Of a stretch of DNA of 64,000 nucleotides, positions 7,905 through 16,148 are shown in pieces. Source of the stretch: Alkalibacillus salilacus (GTDB lineage: Bacteria > Bacillota > Bacilli > Bacillales > Alkalibacillaceae); assembly GCF_030812915.1 (NCBI RefSeq), contig NZ_JAUSTQ010000013.1:1-64000 (forward strand). The letters are read 5' to 3'. The notes beneath the pieces were generated by a model, which did no database searches, was not told the origin of the DNA, and saw only the letters and a list, made by a program, of their open reading frames with translations. Both the position numbers and the translations under genes were made by a program. Every line of letters starts with the position of its first letter. The first letter of the stretch is position 1.

Positions 7905-8345
7905 ATGTTAGATATTGAACAAATTAAACGTATTCTCCCGCATCGTTACCCTTTTTTATTAGTCGACCAAGTGACTGAACTGTCTGAAGGTGAACGAGCT
8001 GTTGGGTATAAAAATGTGACTGCAAACGAACCATTTTTCCAAGGACATTTTCCGAATTACATGGTCATGCCAGGTGTGTTAGTCGTTGAAGCACTAGCCC
8101 AAGTTGGTGCTGTTGCGATTTTAAATCTTGAGCAAAACCAAGGTAAACTCGGTATGTTTACAGGCATCGATAAATGCCGTTTTAAGCGTCAAGTTAAACC
8201 AGGTGATACGCTGAAATTGGAAGTTGATCTTGTGAAATTGAAAGGCCCAGTCGGAAAAGGAAAAGCCGTCGCATCAGTTGACGGTGAAGTCGCTTGTGAA
8301 GCGGAAATTATGTTTGCGATTGTCGATCCAGAAGAAGAATCGTAA
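7905..8345 (+). CDS. fabZ: 3-hydroxyacyl-ACP dehydratase FabZ
   Basis: This 146-residue hot-dog fold enzyme of type II fatty-acid synthesis removes water from 3-hydroxyacyl-ACP. The family motifs are [14 protein letters not shown] (residues 9-22), the catalytic His in [12 protein letters not shown] (about 46-57) and the catalytic Glu in [10 protein letters not shown] (about 58-67). The length is normal. AGAGGAGG lies just upstream of ATG 7905, 12 bp after the EpuA-family gene. A terminator follows, so it ends the mbl-to-fabZ row. Confidence 0.97.
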   Translation: MLDIEQIKRILPHRYPFLLVDQVTELSEGERAVGYKNVTANEPFFQGHFPNYMVMPGVLVVEALAQVGAVAILNLEQNQGKLGMFTGIDKCRFKRQVKPGDTLKLEVDLVKLKGPVGKGKAVASVDGEVACEAEIMFAIVDPEEES

Positions 8346-8357
8346 TTTTAATGACTT

Positions 8358-8388
8358 AAACCACCATGATGAGCATGGTGGTTTTTAA
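8358..8388 (+). terminator. Terminator after fabZ
   Basis: An 11-bp stem AAACCACCATG (8358-8368) pairs with CATGGTGGTTT (8374-8384), loop ATGAG, followed by a T run. Confidence 0.88.
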
Positions 8389-8469
8389 TTTAACAAAAAT
8401 CCTTATTTTATAAATAATTTCCTATCGTTTACACATACTACCCTTAAAATGTTTATGGGAGGTTTATGT

Positions 8470-8733
8470 ATGGAAAAACAATGGAAGCTATTATTGGTTT
8501 GTATCATGTCGATTTTTCTATTTACGGCGTGTGGAGAGTCAGAAGATGAACAAAATGGTGGAACAGATGCACCTGAAGAAGAGTCAGACATGCAGCAAGA
8601 AGGCGAAAATGATGACGAGAATAAGGATCAAAATGAAAATGGAAACGGAAATGGTCAGGATAACCAAAATGGTGGACAAGATGAATCTGATCAAATGCAA
8701 GACGAGATGGATGGAGAAGACGAAGAAGAATAA
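8470..8733 (+). CDS. Small acidic lipoprotein of unknown function
   Basis: The 87-residue product has a short basic start (MEKQWK), a hydrophobic stretch and a lipobox LFTAC with Cys near residue 20, so it should be a diacylglycerol-anchored lipoprotein. After the Cys the chain is almost only Asp, Glu, Asn, Gln and Gly, with low-complexity NENGNGNGQDNQ, and probably disordered. The ATG at 8470 has TGGGAGGT 7 bp upstream; an in-frame ATG at 8449 precedes this RBS. Such acidic tails are common in halophilic Bacillaceae. No known family is recognised. Confidence 0.7.
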   Translation: MEKQWKLLLVCIMSIFLFTACGESEDEQNGGTDAPEEESDMQQEGENDDENKDQNENGNGNGQDNQNGGQDESDQMQDEMDGEDEEE

Positions 8734-8736
8734 ACG

Positions 8737-8768
8737 AAAAGGTCCGAAGCTAATGCTCCGGACCTTTT
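8737..8768. terminator. Bidirectional terminator between lipoprotein and YjfB-type gene
   Basis: AAAAGGTCCG (8737-8746) pairs with CGGACCTTTT (8759-8768), with an inner AGC/GCT pairing. A runs and T runs flank both sides, suiting the two convergent genes. Confidence 0.85.
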
Positions 8769-8776
8769 CTACTTCA

Positions 8777-8962
8777 TTAACCTTTTAAGTCAATACTCTG
8801 ACCTAAATTAGGGTGAGAAGGGACTTGGCTTGACTCAACCAGCTTGTTGAACGCTTCACCTTGTTGTTCCATCTGGTCTTTCATTTTACCAGCCAATCCA
8901 ACGTCAAATTGTTGTTTTGCTTGCATCGTGCTCATTGCAATTGATGCTCCAGCTACATCCAT
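8777..8962 (-). CDS. YjfB-family putative motility protein
   Basis: The 61-residue protein starts MDVAGASIAMSTMQAKQQFDV and ends SHPNLGQSIDLKG, the pattern of the YjfB family of small proteins associated with motility regulons in Bacillus. The middle is one amphipathic helix. The RBS GAGGTGAG lies 5 bp upstream of the ATG on the minus strand. A sigma-D type promoter directly upstream (8990-9016) supports expression with flagellar and chemotaxis genes. The molecular role is unknown. Confidence 0.82.
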   Translation of the reverse strand: MDVAGASIAMSTMQAKQQFDVGLAGKMKDQMEQQGEAFNKLVESSQVPSHPNLGQSIDLKG

Positions 8963-8989
8963 AAACTCACCTCACATTTCTTATACATA

Positions 8990-9016
8990 ATATCGGACAA
9001 TTTGTAGAAAAATTGA
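8990..9016 (-). promoter_or_regulatory. Sigma-D (motility) promoter
   Basis: Read on the minus strand, TCAA (9016-9013), a 15-bp spacer and TCCGATAT (8997-8990) match the sigma-D consensus TAAA-N15-GCCGATAT in 3 of 4 and 7 of 8 positions with the exact spacing. It lies 27 bp before the start of the YjfB-type gene. Confidence 0.78.
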
Positions 9017-9023
9017 AGTCGAC

Positions 9024-9070
9024 AAAATAATTGTTTTATTTTGACAACTTTCGTCGAAAAACTTCATTTT
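9024..9070 (+). promoter_or_regulatory. Candidate ComK boxes upstream of comK
   Basis: AAAA-CTTCA-TTTT (9058-9070) exactly fits the ComK half-site pattern AAAA-N5-TTTT. A second near match, AAAA-N6-TTTT, lies at 9024-9037, 20 bp away. ComK binds such pairs in Bacillus and activates its own gene. A plausible -10 (TATAGT) follows near 9081. AT richness makes chance matches easy, so only moderate confidence is given. Confidence 0.45.
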
Positions 9071-9159
9071 TTAAAATAGTATAGTAATATAAGGTTGTTT
9101 TTACCATTTGTTATCGTTTTTTGCTTAACAAGTCGAAATAAACCATGAAGGGAACAAGC

Positions 9160-9648
9160 ATGATGAATAATATCAAAAAATTGAATCAATACATTATTAA
9201 CGAAAATACTATGGTTATAAAACATTTCGCTGACCAAACTTATAAAAGTTGGATATACGAGAGCAATGCCGAATACCTATGTCAGCAATCGCCTGAGGAT
9301 ATCTTAGATGAATCGTGCATACGTAAAGGTCTTACAACCTATGAAGGTCGCAAAAGAGCAGTCGCAGAGCTCTTACATAAGAAGACCCGCCTTCCCATTC
9401 CAATTGAAACCGATTTACGTAGCATTTTTGTACCAACAACGATGAAGAAACGGGAACGCGCTGATTGGTTTTCTTATCATTACGCCTTAGACATCAAATC
9501 AAGCGCAAAAGGTGACTTTTTCAAGACCATCACCCTAACTAACCGAAAGCAAGTCGACTTAGAAATCACACCAGCCATCTATCACAAACAAATGCTTTAT
9601 GCCAGCTTTTTAATCGGTTATTTTATCAAAAAAGACGACATTAACTAA
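9160..9648 (+). CDS. comK: ComK family competence transcription factor
   Basis: The protein is 162 residues long. The conserved ComK centre is visible: SCIRKGLTTYEGRKRAVAELL (the C-x-x-x-G-x-x-x-x-GRK region, about 55-75), then LPIPIETDLRSIFVPTTMKKRERADWFSYHY and FKTITLTNRKQVDLEI. It is shorter than the 192-residue B. subtilis protein, lacking most of the C-terminal tail that MecA/ClpCP uses for degradation. Starts at 9160 or 9163 fit AAGGGAA at 9149-9155; ATG 9145 overlaps that RBS. It is a single gene with its own terminator, and candidate ComK boxes upstream suggest autoregulation. Confidence 0.85.
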   Translation: MMNNIKKLNQYIINENTMVIKHFADQTYKSWIYESNAEYLCQQSPEDILDESCIRKGLTTYEGRKRAVAELLHKKTRLPIPIETDLRSIFVPTTMKKRERADWFSYHYALDIKSSAKGDFFKTITLTNRKQVDLEITPAIYHKQMLYASFLIGYFIKKDDIN

Positions 9649-9696
9649 TATTAATTTAAGACGAATTAAACAAAAACGATAACAATATTATGAAAT

Positions 9697-9729
9697 GCGA
9701 CGGATTGTAGAGCAACCGTCGCGTTTTTA
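9697..9729 (+). terminator. Terminator after comK
   Basis: GCGACGG (9697-9703) pairs with CCGTCGC (9716-9722), extended by TTG/CAA inside, followed by GTTTTTAA. Confidence 0.82.
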
Positions 9730-9741
9730 ATTGTTGATACT

Positions 9742-9850
9742 TTTATGAATAGAGTAAGCCGAAATAAATGATCGAGTCACAGCATAAATGAGCGCTCTCC
9801 AAACTAATTGAGCGAGCACCCACCCAATTAAATGAATGCCATCCCAAACA
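9742..9850. repeat. Degenerate ~20-bp-period array, core TAAATGAGCG
   Basis: The words TAAATGATCG (9765), TAAATGAGCG (9785) and TAATTGAGCG (9805) are 20 bp apart, and TAAATGAATG follows at 9829; a weaker match sits near 9742. It fills the gene-free stretch between the comK terminator and the TetR promoter. It resembles the arrays at 109-255 and 4373-4591 in layout but is worn or irregular. Confidence 0.45.
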
Positions 9851-9880
9851 ACAACTCTCGTTCAATTGTCATAATTTAAT

Positions 9881-9922
9881 CAAGACTTTAGTCTTGTTTC
9901 TATATCATGTATTTGGTAAAGT
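9881..9922 (+). promoter_or_regulatory. Promoter and palindromic operator of the TetR/RND operon
   Basis: CAAGACTTTAGTCTTG (9881-9896) is an inverted repeat with 7-bp arms and a 2-bp centre. It overlaps the -35 of a candidate sigma-A promoter, TTGTTT (9894-9899), 17 bp, TAAAGT (9917-9922). A dimeric repressor bound there would block polymerase, as expected for TetR-family autoregulation. That the downstream TetR protein is the ligand of this site is inference. Confidence 0.6.
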
Positions 9923-9967
9923 GAAGAGGTGACTGACTGGTCATTCTATAGTAAAAGGGATGATAGG

Positions 9968-10798
9968 ATGCAAGAGAAAAAGAGGTTGATTATTGAGGCG
10001 AGTATTGATCTGTTCGCGGAACGTGGCTTTCATGAGACGTCTGTGCAGCAGATTGTTGACGAGGCTCAGGTTGCGAAAGGTTCGTTTTATAATTATTTCA
10101 CATCCAAAAATGATTTATTACGTGCGATTTATGATTATTATTATACTCAAATTGAGGAAGCTATGGCTGAGGAAACAAGGCAAGCTCAGACGGCAATGGA
10201 TTCTTTTACATACCAATTGGACGTTGTGTTTCACTTTTTGCTGAATCATAAAGCGTTGATTCAAATGGTCCTAAAAGAACAGGTCCCAATTGATCGTGAT
10301 ATGGAATGGTTTATGACGGAGATGAAACAACAGCATTATCACTGGCTCGAACAAAATATTTCAGCCATTAATGGTGAAGCGATTAAACCATATTTATACG
10401 ATGTTGTTGTCATGACGGACGGATTAATTCATAGTTATATGAATTGGTTGCTCATTGACGAGGACGCGATTGATCTGAAGCAACTCCCAAGCTATTTGAC
10501 GAAACGGATCTATAAAATTTGCCAAGATGTTATGAGTGAAGGGGAGCCGACGCCGATTAAGCAGACACCGCAGTTTTTAACTGACGAATCTCTACTGGTC
10601 GCAACGGTTCGGCAATACATTTTAAACCTTGATCCAAAAGACCGGCCAGAAGCGTCACGTGTTTTAACAGCTATTGAAAATGAACTAAGCAAACCAGAAC
10701 CAGAATCAGTCGTCATTGATTCGTTATTAATTAATCTGGAACAATACGACGTGATTCGTGATAATATTCAAGAACTTCGAGATCAACGAAAGGGATAG
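9968..10798 (+). CDS. TetR/AcrR family repressor (YerO-like)
   Basis: The 276-residue protein has an N-terminal TetR helix-turn-helix (about residues 5-50: IIEASIDLFAERGFHETSVQQIVDEAQVAKGSFYNYF) and a longer than usual ligand/dimer domain. The length and the position before an RND pump recall B. subtilis YerO, which sits beside swrC (yerP). ATG 9968 has AAAGGG 8 bp upstream; the GTG at 9929 would add 13 residues before the normal TetR start. It lies 11 bp before the adaptor gene, so it probably represses the whole three-gene operon through the palindrome at 9881-9896. Confidence 0.88.
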   Translation: MQEKKRLIIEASIDLFAERGFHETSVQQIVDEAQVAKGSFYNYFTSKNDLLRAIYDYYYTQIEEAMAEETRQAQTAMDSFTYQLDVVFHFLLNHKALIQMVLKEQVPIDRDMEWFMTEMKQQHYHWLEQNISAINGEAIKPYLYDVVVMTDGLIHSYMNWLLIDEDAIDLKQLPSYLTKRIYKICQDVMSEGEPTPIKQTPQFLTDESLLVATVRQYILNLDPKDRPEASRVLTAIENELSKPEPESVVIDSLLINLEQYDVIRDNIQELRDQRKG

Positions 10799-10809
10799 AG
10801 GTGTTCAAT

Positions 10810-11676
10810 ATGAAAAAATGGATGATGATGCTTGTCGCGGCGCTTATGGTGTTGGCGGCATGTAATGGCGAAAGCCAAGATGAAGAAGAAAATGTTGAAA
10901 CAGAAACGCCAGTTGAAACGGTGGCGGTGAAACAAGAAGATTTTACAGAAACCCGTTCGTTCTCAAGCCGTATCATGCCAAATGACCAATCACCAGTTAT
11001 GGCTCAGGCAGCTGGTGAAGTAGAAGAAGTCATGGCAGAGCGCGGCGAAACAGTGGAAGAAGACGATGTGTTATTAGAATACCAAACACAACGAGGATTA
11101 CTGGAGTTAGTAGCGCCAATGGACGGTTTACTAACGGATTTTAATTATGCAGAAGGTGACATGCTGACAACGGAAGAACCTGCAGGAATGGTGATCGATC
11201 GTGATCCGATGATTTTCCAATTCCAGGTCACCCAATCAAACCGTAATCTCTTCTCTGAAGGGGACACGGTAACTTATGACGTGTCACAAGCTAATGCCAC
11301 AGGTGAAGCGGAAGTCACATATGTAGCGAGTAGTACAAGTGATAACGGCATGTTCAGTGTTGAAGCAGAAGCTGATCAACCCGATGACACAATTCCGTCT
11401 GGCTTAACTGGACAAATTCAACTCGATCATGTTGTAGCGGAAAATGCTTTAGTTGTCCCGACTGAAGCGGTGATTGAACGTAGTGGGCAAACATTTGTCT
11501 TTATTATGGAAGATGGGCAAGCAAAAGAAGTTAACGTTTCAATTATTCAAAAACAATCTGCCGAAACAGCGATTGAAGTAGAAGATGAACAACTCGCAGC
11601 AGACGATGCGGTTATTTCAAGTGGTCAATTAACGATTGAAGATGGCTCGAATGTCCGTGTCGTTGAGGAGGAATAA
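10810..11676 (+). CDS. RND efflux adaptor (membrane fusion) lipoprotein
   Basis: The 288-residue protein starts MKKWMMMLVAALMVLAAC, a lipoprotein signal with lipobox LAAC. After an acidic linker come a biotinyl-lipoyl-like domain (about 55-110: GEVEEVMAERGETVEEDDVLLEY) and beta-barrel parts of the HlyD/MFP type (IPSGLTGQIQL, VVPTEAVIERSGQTFVFIM). There is no long coiled-coil hairpin, as expected where no outer membrane exists. It would dock on the RND permease encoded 3 bp downstream. ATG 10810 follows the RBS AGAGGTG at 10797-10803; the GTG at 10801 lies inside it. Confidence 0.88.
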   Translation: MKKWMMMLVAALMVLAACNGESQDEEENVETETPVETVAVKQEDFTETRSFSSRIMPNDQSPVMAQAAGEVEEVMAERGETVEEDDVLLEYQTQRGLLELVAPMDGLLTDFNYAEGDMLTTEEPAGMVIDRDPMIFQFQVTQSNRNLFSEGDTVTYDVSQANATGEAEVTYVASSTSDNGMFSVEAEADQPDDTIPSGLTGQIQLDHVVAENALVVPTEAVIERSGQTFVFIMEDGQAKEVNVSIIQKQSAETAIEVEDEQLAADDAVISSGQLTIEDGSNVRVVEEE

Positions 11677-11679
11677 CGT

Positions 11680-14600
11680 ATGCGATTAGTTAATACATCG
11701 ATTAAACGACCAGTCGGCGTCATTATGATCGTCTTGGCGATTTTAGCGATGGGTTTTATTTCATTCCGGAGTTTACCTGTTGATTTGTATCCAGATATTG
11801 AATTACCAATCGCTGTGGTCGCGACATCATATGACGATGCGGCTCCTCAAGAAGTAGAAGAACTCGTGACGAAACCAGTGGAAGACTCTGTCGGCACGAT
11901 TGAAGGTGTCGAAACATTACAAGCTCAATCTCAACAAGGATCATCTATGGTTATGATCCAGTTCTCGATGGATACCGACCTGGATCAGGCAATGCTAGAT
12001 GTCCGTGAGTCGGTCGACCAAGTCCGAGGCTTTTTACCTGACGGAGCGAATGATCCGAGCGTGCTTCGTTTTGACCCGCAACAAATGCCTGTTATGTGGG
12101 TAGGTCTAACAGGGTCTGACCAAGCGACACTGAATGATTTAGCTGAAAATGAATTGGAACCACTCTTAAGTCGTCAATCTGGCGTTGGTTCCGTCAACAT
12201 TGAAGGTGGTCAATCAGAAGAAGTGCAAGTCGTCTTAGATGATGCACGCCTCAGTCAATTTGGCTTAACGACACAAGATGTGATGGAAAGTGTGCAAGGA
12301 GCTAATCAATCAGCTTCACTTGGCGTGGTTGACCGTGGTACGCAAGAATTACAGTTACGAATGCCAGGTGATTATGGGTCGATTGATGAAATTCGTGAAA
12401 CCTTGATCCAAACGGGCGAAGGCGATTTCCTACAACTATCAGATGTCGCCACTATTGAACGAACTACGACGGATCAAAATCAGCGCACACTCGTTAATGG
12501 TGATCAAGCTGTCGTGACGAATATTTTAAAACAGACAGATGCGAATACGGTTTCGGTTTCAGATGAAGTGATCGCATCACTAGACGATGTTAGATCAAAT
12601 TTACCTGAAGCGGTTGATGTTAGCGTCGTGTTCGATACGGCTGAATTCATTCGCCAGTCGATTGACTCTGTTTTCCAGAATATCATTATTGGTGCAGCAT
12701 TTGCCGTCATGATTCTCTTATTATTCCTGAAGAGTTTCCGTGCAACGCTAGTCATTGGTTTATCGATTCCGATTGCGGTCATTACCGCGTTTTCACTCAT
12801 GTACTTCTCCGGTGAAACGGTGAATATCTTAACGATGGGTGGACTCGCGCTCGGAATCGGTATGATGGTCGACTCCTCGATTGTCATACTGGAGCATATT
12901 TACACCTACAGGGAGAGGGGCTACCCGATTAAGGAAGCGGCCCGGCTCGGTGCATCCGAAATCGCATCTGCCGTTGTAGCTTCGACGACCACAACCTTAG
13001 TAGTGTTCTTACCGATTGTGTTCGTTGAAGGAATTGCATCCGAAATATTTACGCCGCTCGCCTTAACGGTAGCTTTTGCTCTGATTGCGTCACTCGCAGC
13101 TTCCGTGACCTTGATTCCGATGCTTTCGTCGAAATTACTGACGAAAGCCGTTGATCAAGGCGGTCGCCGTTACTGGTTTGATCGTTTCTTAGATGGCGTT
13201 GTAAGCGTCTATCAAAAAGCCTTACGCGGTGTGCTACGCTTCCGTAAGACGACGATTTTTGGTACTCTCGCGATTATTATTGGTAGTTTACTACTCGTGC
13301 CACAGCTCGGTGCGGCCTTTATTCCTGAAGCCGACCAAGGTCAAATTGAGATTTCAGTAGAAACCCCAAGTGGCACGAACTTTGATACAACGAATGAGGT
13401 CGTTGATCGCGTGAATAACGTCTTAGATCAAGATCAAGACGTGATTGAGTCCAACTTCGTCACAGTTGGTGGCGGTGGTGGCGCTGCTGGTGGTATGGGC
13501 ATGGGAGGCTCGAATAATACAGCTTCCTACATGGTTCAATTAATCCCATCAGGTGAACGCGACCGAACGACACAACAAGTGATGCAAGACTGGAATGACC
13601 AGACTGAAGACATTGCTGGTGCTGATATTACTGTTAATGCCATGGGTGCTAGTATTAGTGGTGGCAGTCCTGTCCAAATTCAAATCACAGGCGATGACTA
13701 TGATACCCTACAACAACTAGGTGATCAGTTTATCAATATCATTTCTGAAGTTGACGGCGTGCATAATCCAACGACATCAGCTGAAGAAAGTCGTCCAGAG
13801 ATGCAAATTACGTTAAATGACAATGTAGCTAGTGAATATGGCCTGACTCAGCAACAAGTCATGGGCCAACTTCAGTCAGAAATGATGGGGCAAGTTGCCA
13901 CTCAATACAGAAGTGGTGGTGAAGAATTAGATGTTCGCATCATGACACCTGAAGATAGTCGTGATTCGATTGAGGATATTCGTAATATGTCACTTCAAGC
14001 GCCAACCGGAGCGCAATTGACGCTTCAAGAGATTGCGGAGTTAGAACAAGTGCAAGGCCCGACGACATTAACGCGTCAAAACCAAGAACGCCAAATTAAC
14101 GTCACTAGCGACGTAGTAGACCGTGACTTAGGTAGTGTGACAAGTGATATTCAAGCAGAGCTTTCAAACCTTGAAATGCCTGACGGTTATGACTATTCCA
14201 TGGGCGGTGAAGCGCAAGATATGCAAGACGCATTTGGCGACTTAGCCGTAGCGCTCATCTTCTCGATTTTCCTTGTTTACGCCGTCATGGCTGTTCAGTT
14301 TGAGAACTTCTTACATCCATTTACGATCATGTTCTCATTACCTGCGACAGTAGTCGGGATTATCGGCGGTCTATTTATCACTGGTTTACCGTTCAGTATC
14401 CCAGCCTTTATCGGGGTCATCATGCTCGCCGGGATTGTCGTGAACAATGCGATCGTGCTGGTTGACTATATTAATATTTTACGTGAGAAAGGTAAAGAGC
14501 GCTTTGAAGCGGTACTCGAAGCCGGCGCCAATCGTCTTCGTCCGATTCTAATGACGACATTGACGACCGTGCTCGGTATGATCCCGCTTTCAATCGGACT

Positions 14601-14754
14601 CGGTCAAGGTGCAGAAGCACAACAGCCACTTGCTGTGGTCATCATCTTCGGCCTAACCGTCTCGATGCTCTTTACGCTACTCTTAATTCCAGTTGTCTAC
14701 ACGTTGTTTGATGACTTATCGGCTAAATTTACGAAACGTCGTAAGAAGGAATAG
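11680..14754 (+). CDS. RND family efflux permease (HAE1/AcrB type)
   Basis: The 1024-residue inner-membrane transporter shows the RND plan: TM1 (about 12-32), first extracytoplasmic loop, TM2-6 (about 330-490), TM7, second loop (about 550-830) and TM8-12. Proton-path regions are visible: GLALGIGMMVDSSIVILEH (TM4, one Asp; the second Asp of AcrB is Ser here) and MLAGIVVNNAIVLVDYIN (TM10). A Gly-rich insert GGGGGAAGGMGMGG lies near residue 600. The nearest Bacillus counterpart by context is SwrC (surfactin self-resistance and efflux), but the substrate is unknown. It ends the TetR-adaptor-RND operon. Confidence 0.93.
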   Translation: MRLVNTSIKRPVGVIMIVLAILAMGFISFRSLPVDLYPDIELPIAVVATSYDDAAPQEVEELVTKPVEDSVGTIEGVETLQAQSQQGSSMVMIQFSMDTDLDQAMLDVRESVDQVRGFLPDGANDPSVLRFDPQQMPVMWVGLTGSDQATLNDLAENELEPLLSRQSGVGSVNIEGGQSEEVQVVLDDARLSQFGLTTQDVMESVQGANQSASLGVVDRGTQELQLRMPGDYGSIDEIRETLIQTGEGDFLQLSDVATIERTTTDQNQRTLVNGDQAVVTNILKQTDANTVSVSDEVIASLDDVRSNLPEAVDVSVVFDTAEFIRQSIDSVFQNIIIGAAFAVMILLLFLKSFRATLVIGLSIPIAVITAFSLMYFSGETVNILTMGGLALGIGMMVDSSIVILEHIYTYRERGYPIKEAARLGASEIASAVVASTTTTLVVFLPIVFVEGIASEIFTPLALTVAFALIASLAASVTLIPMLSSKLLTKAVDQGGRRYWFDRFLDGVVSVYQKALRGVLRFRKTTIFGTLAIIIGSLLLVPQLGAAFIPEADQGQIEISVETPSGTNFDTTNEVVDRVNNVLDQDQDVIESNFVTVGGGGGAAGGMGMGGSNNTASYMVQLIPSGERDRTTQQVMQDWNDQTEDIAGADITVNAMGASISGGSPVQIQITGDDYDTLQQLGDQFINIISEVDGVHNPTTSAEESRPEMQITLNDNVASEYGLTQQQVMGQLQSEMMGQVATQYRSGGEELDVRIMTPEDSRDSIEDIRNMSLQAPTGAQLTLQEIAELEQVQGPTTLTRQNQERQINVTSDVVDRDLGSVTSDIQAELSNLEMPDGYDYSMGGEAQDMQDAFGDLAVALIFSIFLVYAVMAVQFENFLHPFTIMFSLPATVVGIIGGLFITGLPFSIPAFIGVIMLAGIVVNNAIVLVDYINILREKGKERFEAVLEAGANRLRPILMTTLTTVLGMIPLSIGLGQGAEAQQPLAVVIIFGLTVSMLFTLLLIPVVYTLFDDLSAKFTKRRKKE

Positions 14755-14784
14755 TGTTCTTGAAAAAAGAATTCTAAGATCATG

Positions 14785-14822
14785 AAAAATGCGCTACCGA
14801 GATTGAGGTAGCGCATTTTTTA
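14785..14822 (+). terminator. Terminator of the RND operon
   Basis: A 14-bp stem AAAAATGCGCTACC (14785-14798) pairs with GGTAGCGCATTTTT (14807-14820). The remainder of 14755-14981 holds only a TATAAT (14893-14898) likely to be the -10 of mnaA. Confidence 0.9.
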
Positions 14823-14981
14823 TTATTTGTAAGTCAAGGAAAGAGCGAAAAAAGAATTTACTTAGACAGGATTACTTTTTGGTTATATTTAGTATAATGG
14901 GAATAAAAGTGTTAAACATGAATGCTGACCATAATTATTCCATCAACAAGTCATAAATGATGGTTAACTGGAGTGAAAAAC

Positions 14982-16115
14982 GTGAATCGAAAAATTAAAG
15001 TAATGACAGTATTTGGCACTAGGCCAGAAGCCATTAAGATGGCTCCACTAGTCCTTGAACTTAACAAGCGAAACGAGCAGTTTGAAACAATCGTAACCGT
15101 CACGGCCCAGCATCGTGAAATGCTCGATCAAGTATTGTCGATTTTCGATATTGAGCCAGACTATGACCTCAATATTATGAAAGCTAAACAAACGTTAGCT
15201 CAAGTGACGAATCGTGCACTAGAAGGACTTGATCAAGTGATTAAAGAAGCCCAGCCTGATATCGTCCTTGTACATGGTGATACGACAACGACTTTTGCGG
15301 CCTCTCTTGCAGCCTACTATAACCAGACGGCTGTAGGACATGTTGAAGCGGGTCTGCGTACGTGGAATAAGCATTCACCATTTCCAGAAGAATTGAATCG
15401 TCAACTAACAGGCGTGATGGCTGATATGCACTTCGCTCCAACAGATCAAGCAAAAGCCAATCTACTAAATGAAAACAAAGATGAAAATTCGATTGTGATA
15501 ACAGGGAACACAGCGATTGATGCGTTAAAAACGACTGTCGATCACAATTACAGCAGTCCAATACTAGATGAAGTAGGTGATAAACGCTTAGTGTTGGTAA
15601 CAGCTCATCGTCGTGAGAACTTAGGTCAGAATATGGAGCAAATGTTTCGCGCAATCAAACGAATGGTTGAAACGCATGATGATTTGCATGTTGTTTATCC
15701 TGTTCACTTAAATCCAGTCGTTCAAGAGACGGCAAACGCAATTTTAGGTGATGATGAACGCATTAACTTAATCGAACCACTTGGTGTGATTGACTTTCAT
15801 AATTTTGCGGCCCAATCACATCTTATTTTAACGGATTCAGGTGGTGTGCAAGAAGAAGCACCTTCGCTTGGTGTGCCAGTCCTTGTATTACGCGACACAA
15901 CTGAACGACCAGAAGGCGTGGCAGCTGGAACATTAAAACTAGCTGGTACTGATGAAGATGAAATTGTGCAATTAGCTAATGAATTATTGTCGGATGATAC
16001 AAAATATGCCGAAATGGCCAGAGCTTCCAACCCATATGGAGATGGAACTGCTTCACAACAAATTGCAGATGCTATTGTCGATTACTTTAAAAATGATAAC
16101 AATTCTAATTCATAG
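14982..16115 (+). CDS. mnaA: UDP-N-acetylglucosamine 2-epimerase (non-hydrolysing)
   Basis: The 377-residue enzyme interconverts UDP-GlcNAc and UDP-ManNAc, giving the donor for TagA in the WTA linkage unit. Motifs VMTVFGTRPEAIKMAPL (start), HGDTTTTFA, HVEAGLRTWNKHSPFPEE, TAHRRENLG and LTDSGGVQEEAPSLGVPVLVLR are those of WecB/MnaA, and identity to B. subtilis MnaA is evident along the whole length. GTG 14982 has CTGGAG 8 bp upstream; the GTG at 14973 overlaps this RBS. A second, CapG-type epimerase lies at 57727. The gene stands alone between terminators, converging on an LCP gene. Confidence 0.95.
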   Translation: MNRKIKVMTVFGTRPEAIKMAPLVLELNKRNEQFETIVTVTAQHREMLDQVLSIFDIEPDYDLNIMKAKQTLAQVTNRALEGLDQVIKEAQPDIVLVHGDTTTTFAASLAAYYNQTAVGHVEAGLRTWNKHSPFPEELNRQLTGVMADMHFAPTDQAKANLLNENKDENSIVITGNTAIDALKTTVDHNYSSPILDEVGDKRLVLVTAHRRENLGQNMEQMFRAIKRMVETHDDLHVVYPVHLNPVVQETANAILGDDERINLIEPLGVIDFHNFAAQSHLILTDSGGVQEEAPSLGVPVLVLRDTTERPEGVAAGTLKLAGTDEDEIVQLANELLSDDTKYAEMARASNPYGDGTASQQIADAIVDYFKNDNNSNS

Positions 16116-16148
16116 AAAAAGCAGCCACATTATATGGCTGCTTTTTCT
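16114..16148. terminator. Bidirectional terminator mnaA / LCP gene
   Basis: AGAAAAAGCAGCCA (16114-16127) pairs perfectly with TGGCTGCTTTTTCT (16135-16148). The hairpin overlaps the mnaA stop codon and abuts the stop of the convergent gene. Confidence 0.88.

Noticed and set aside
12504-12887. Minus-strand open frame inside the RND permease gene
   Set aside because: It is a shadow of the plus-strand coding sequence, without RBS or family resemblance.
12840-12900. Loss of a proton-relay Asp in TM4 of the RND permease as a sign of inactivation
   Set aside because: A single Asp in this motif is seen in other Gram-positive and heavy-metal-type RND proteins, and the rest of the gene is intact.
15241-15654. 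Minus-strand open frame inside mnaA
   Set aside because: Shadow of a strongly conserved plus-strand gene.
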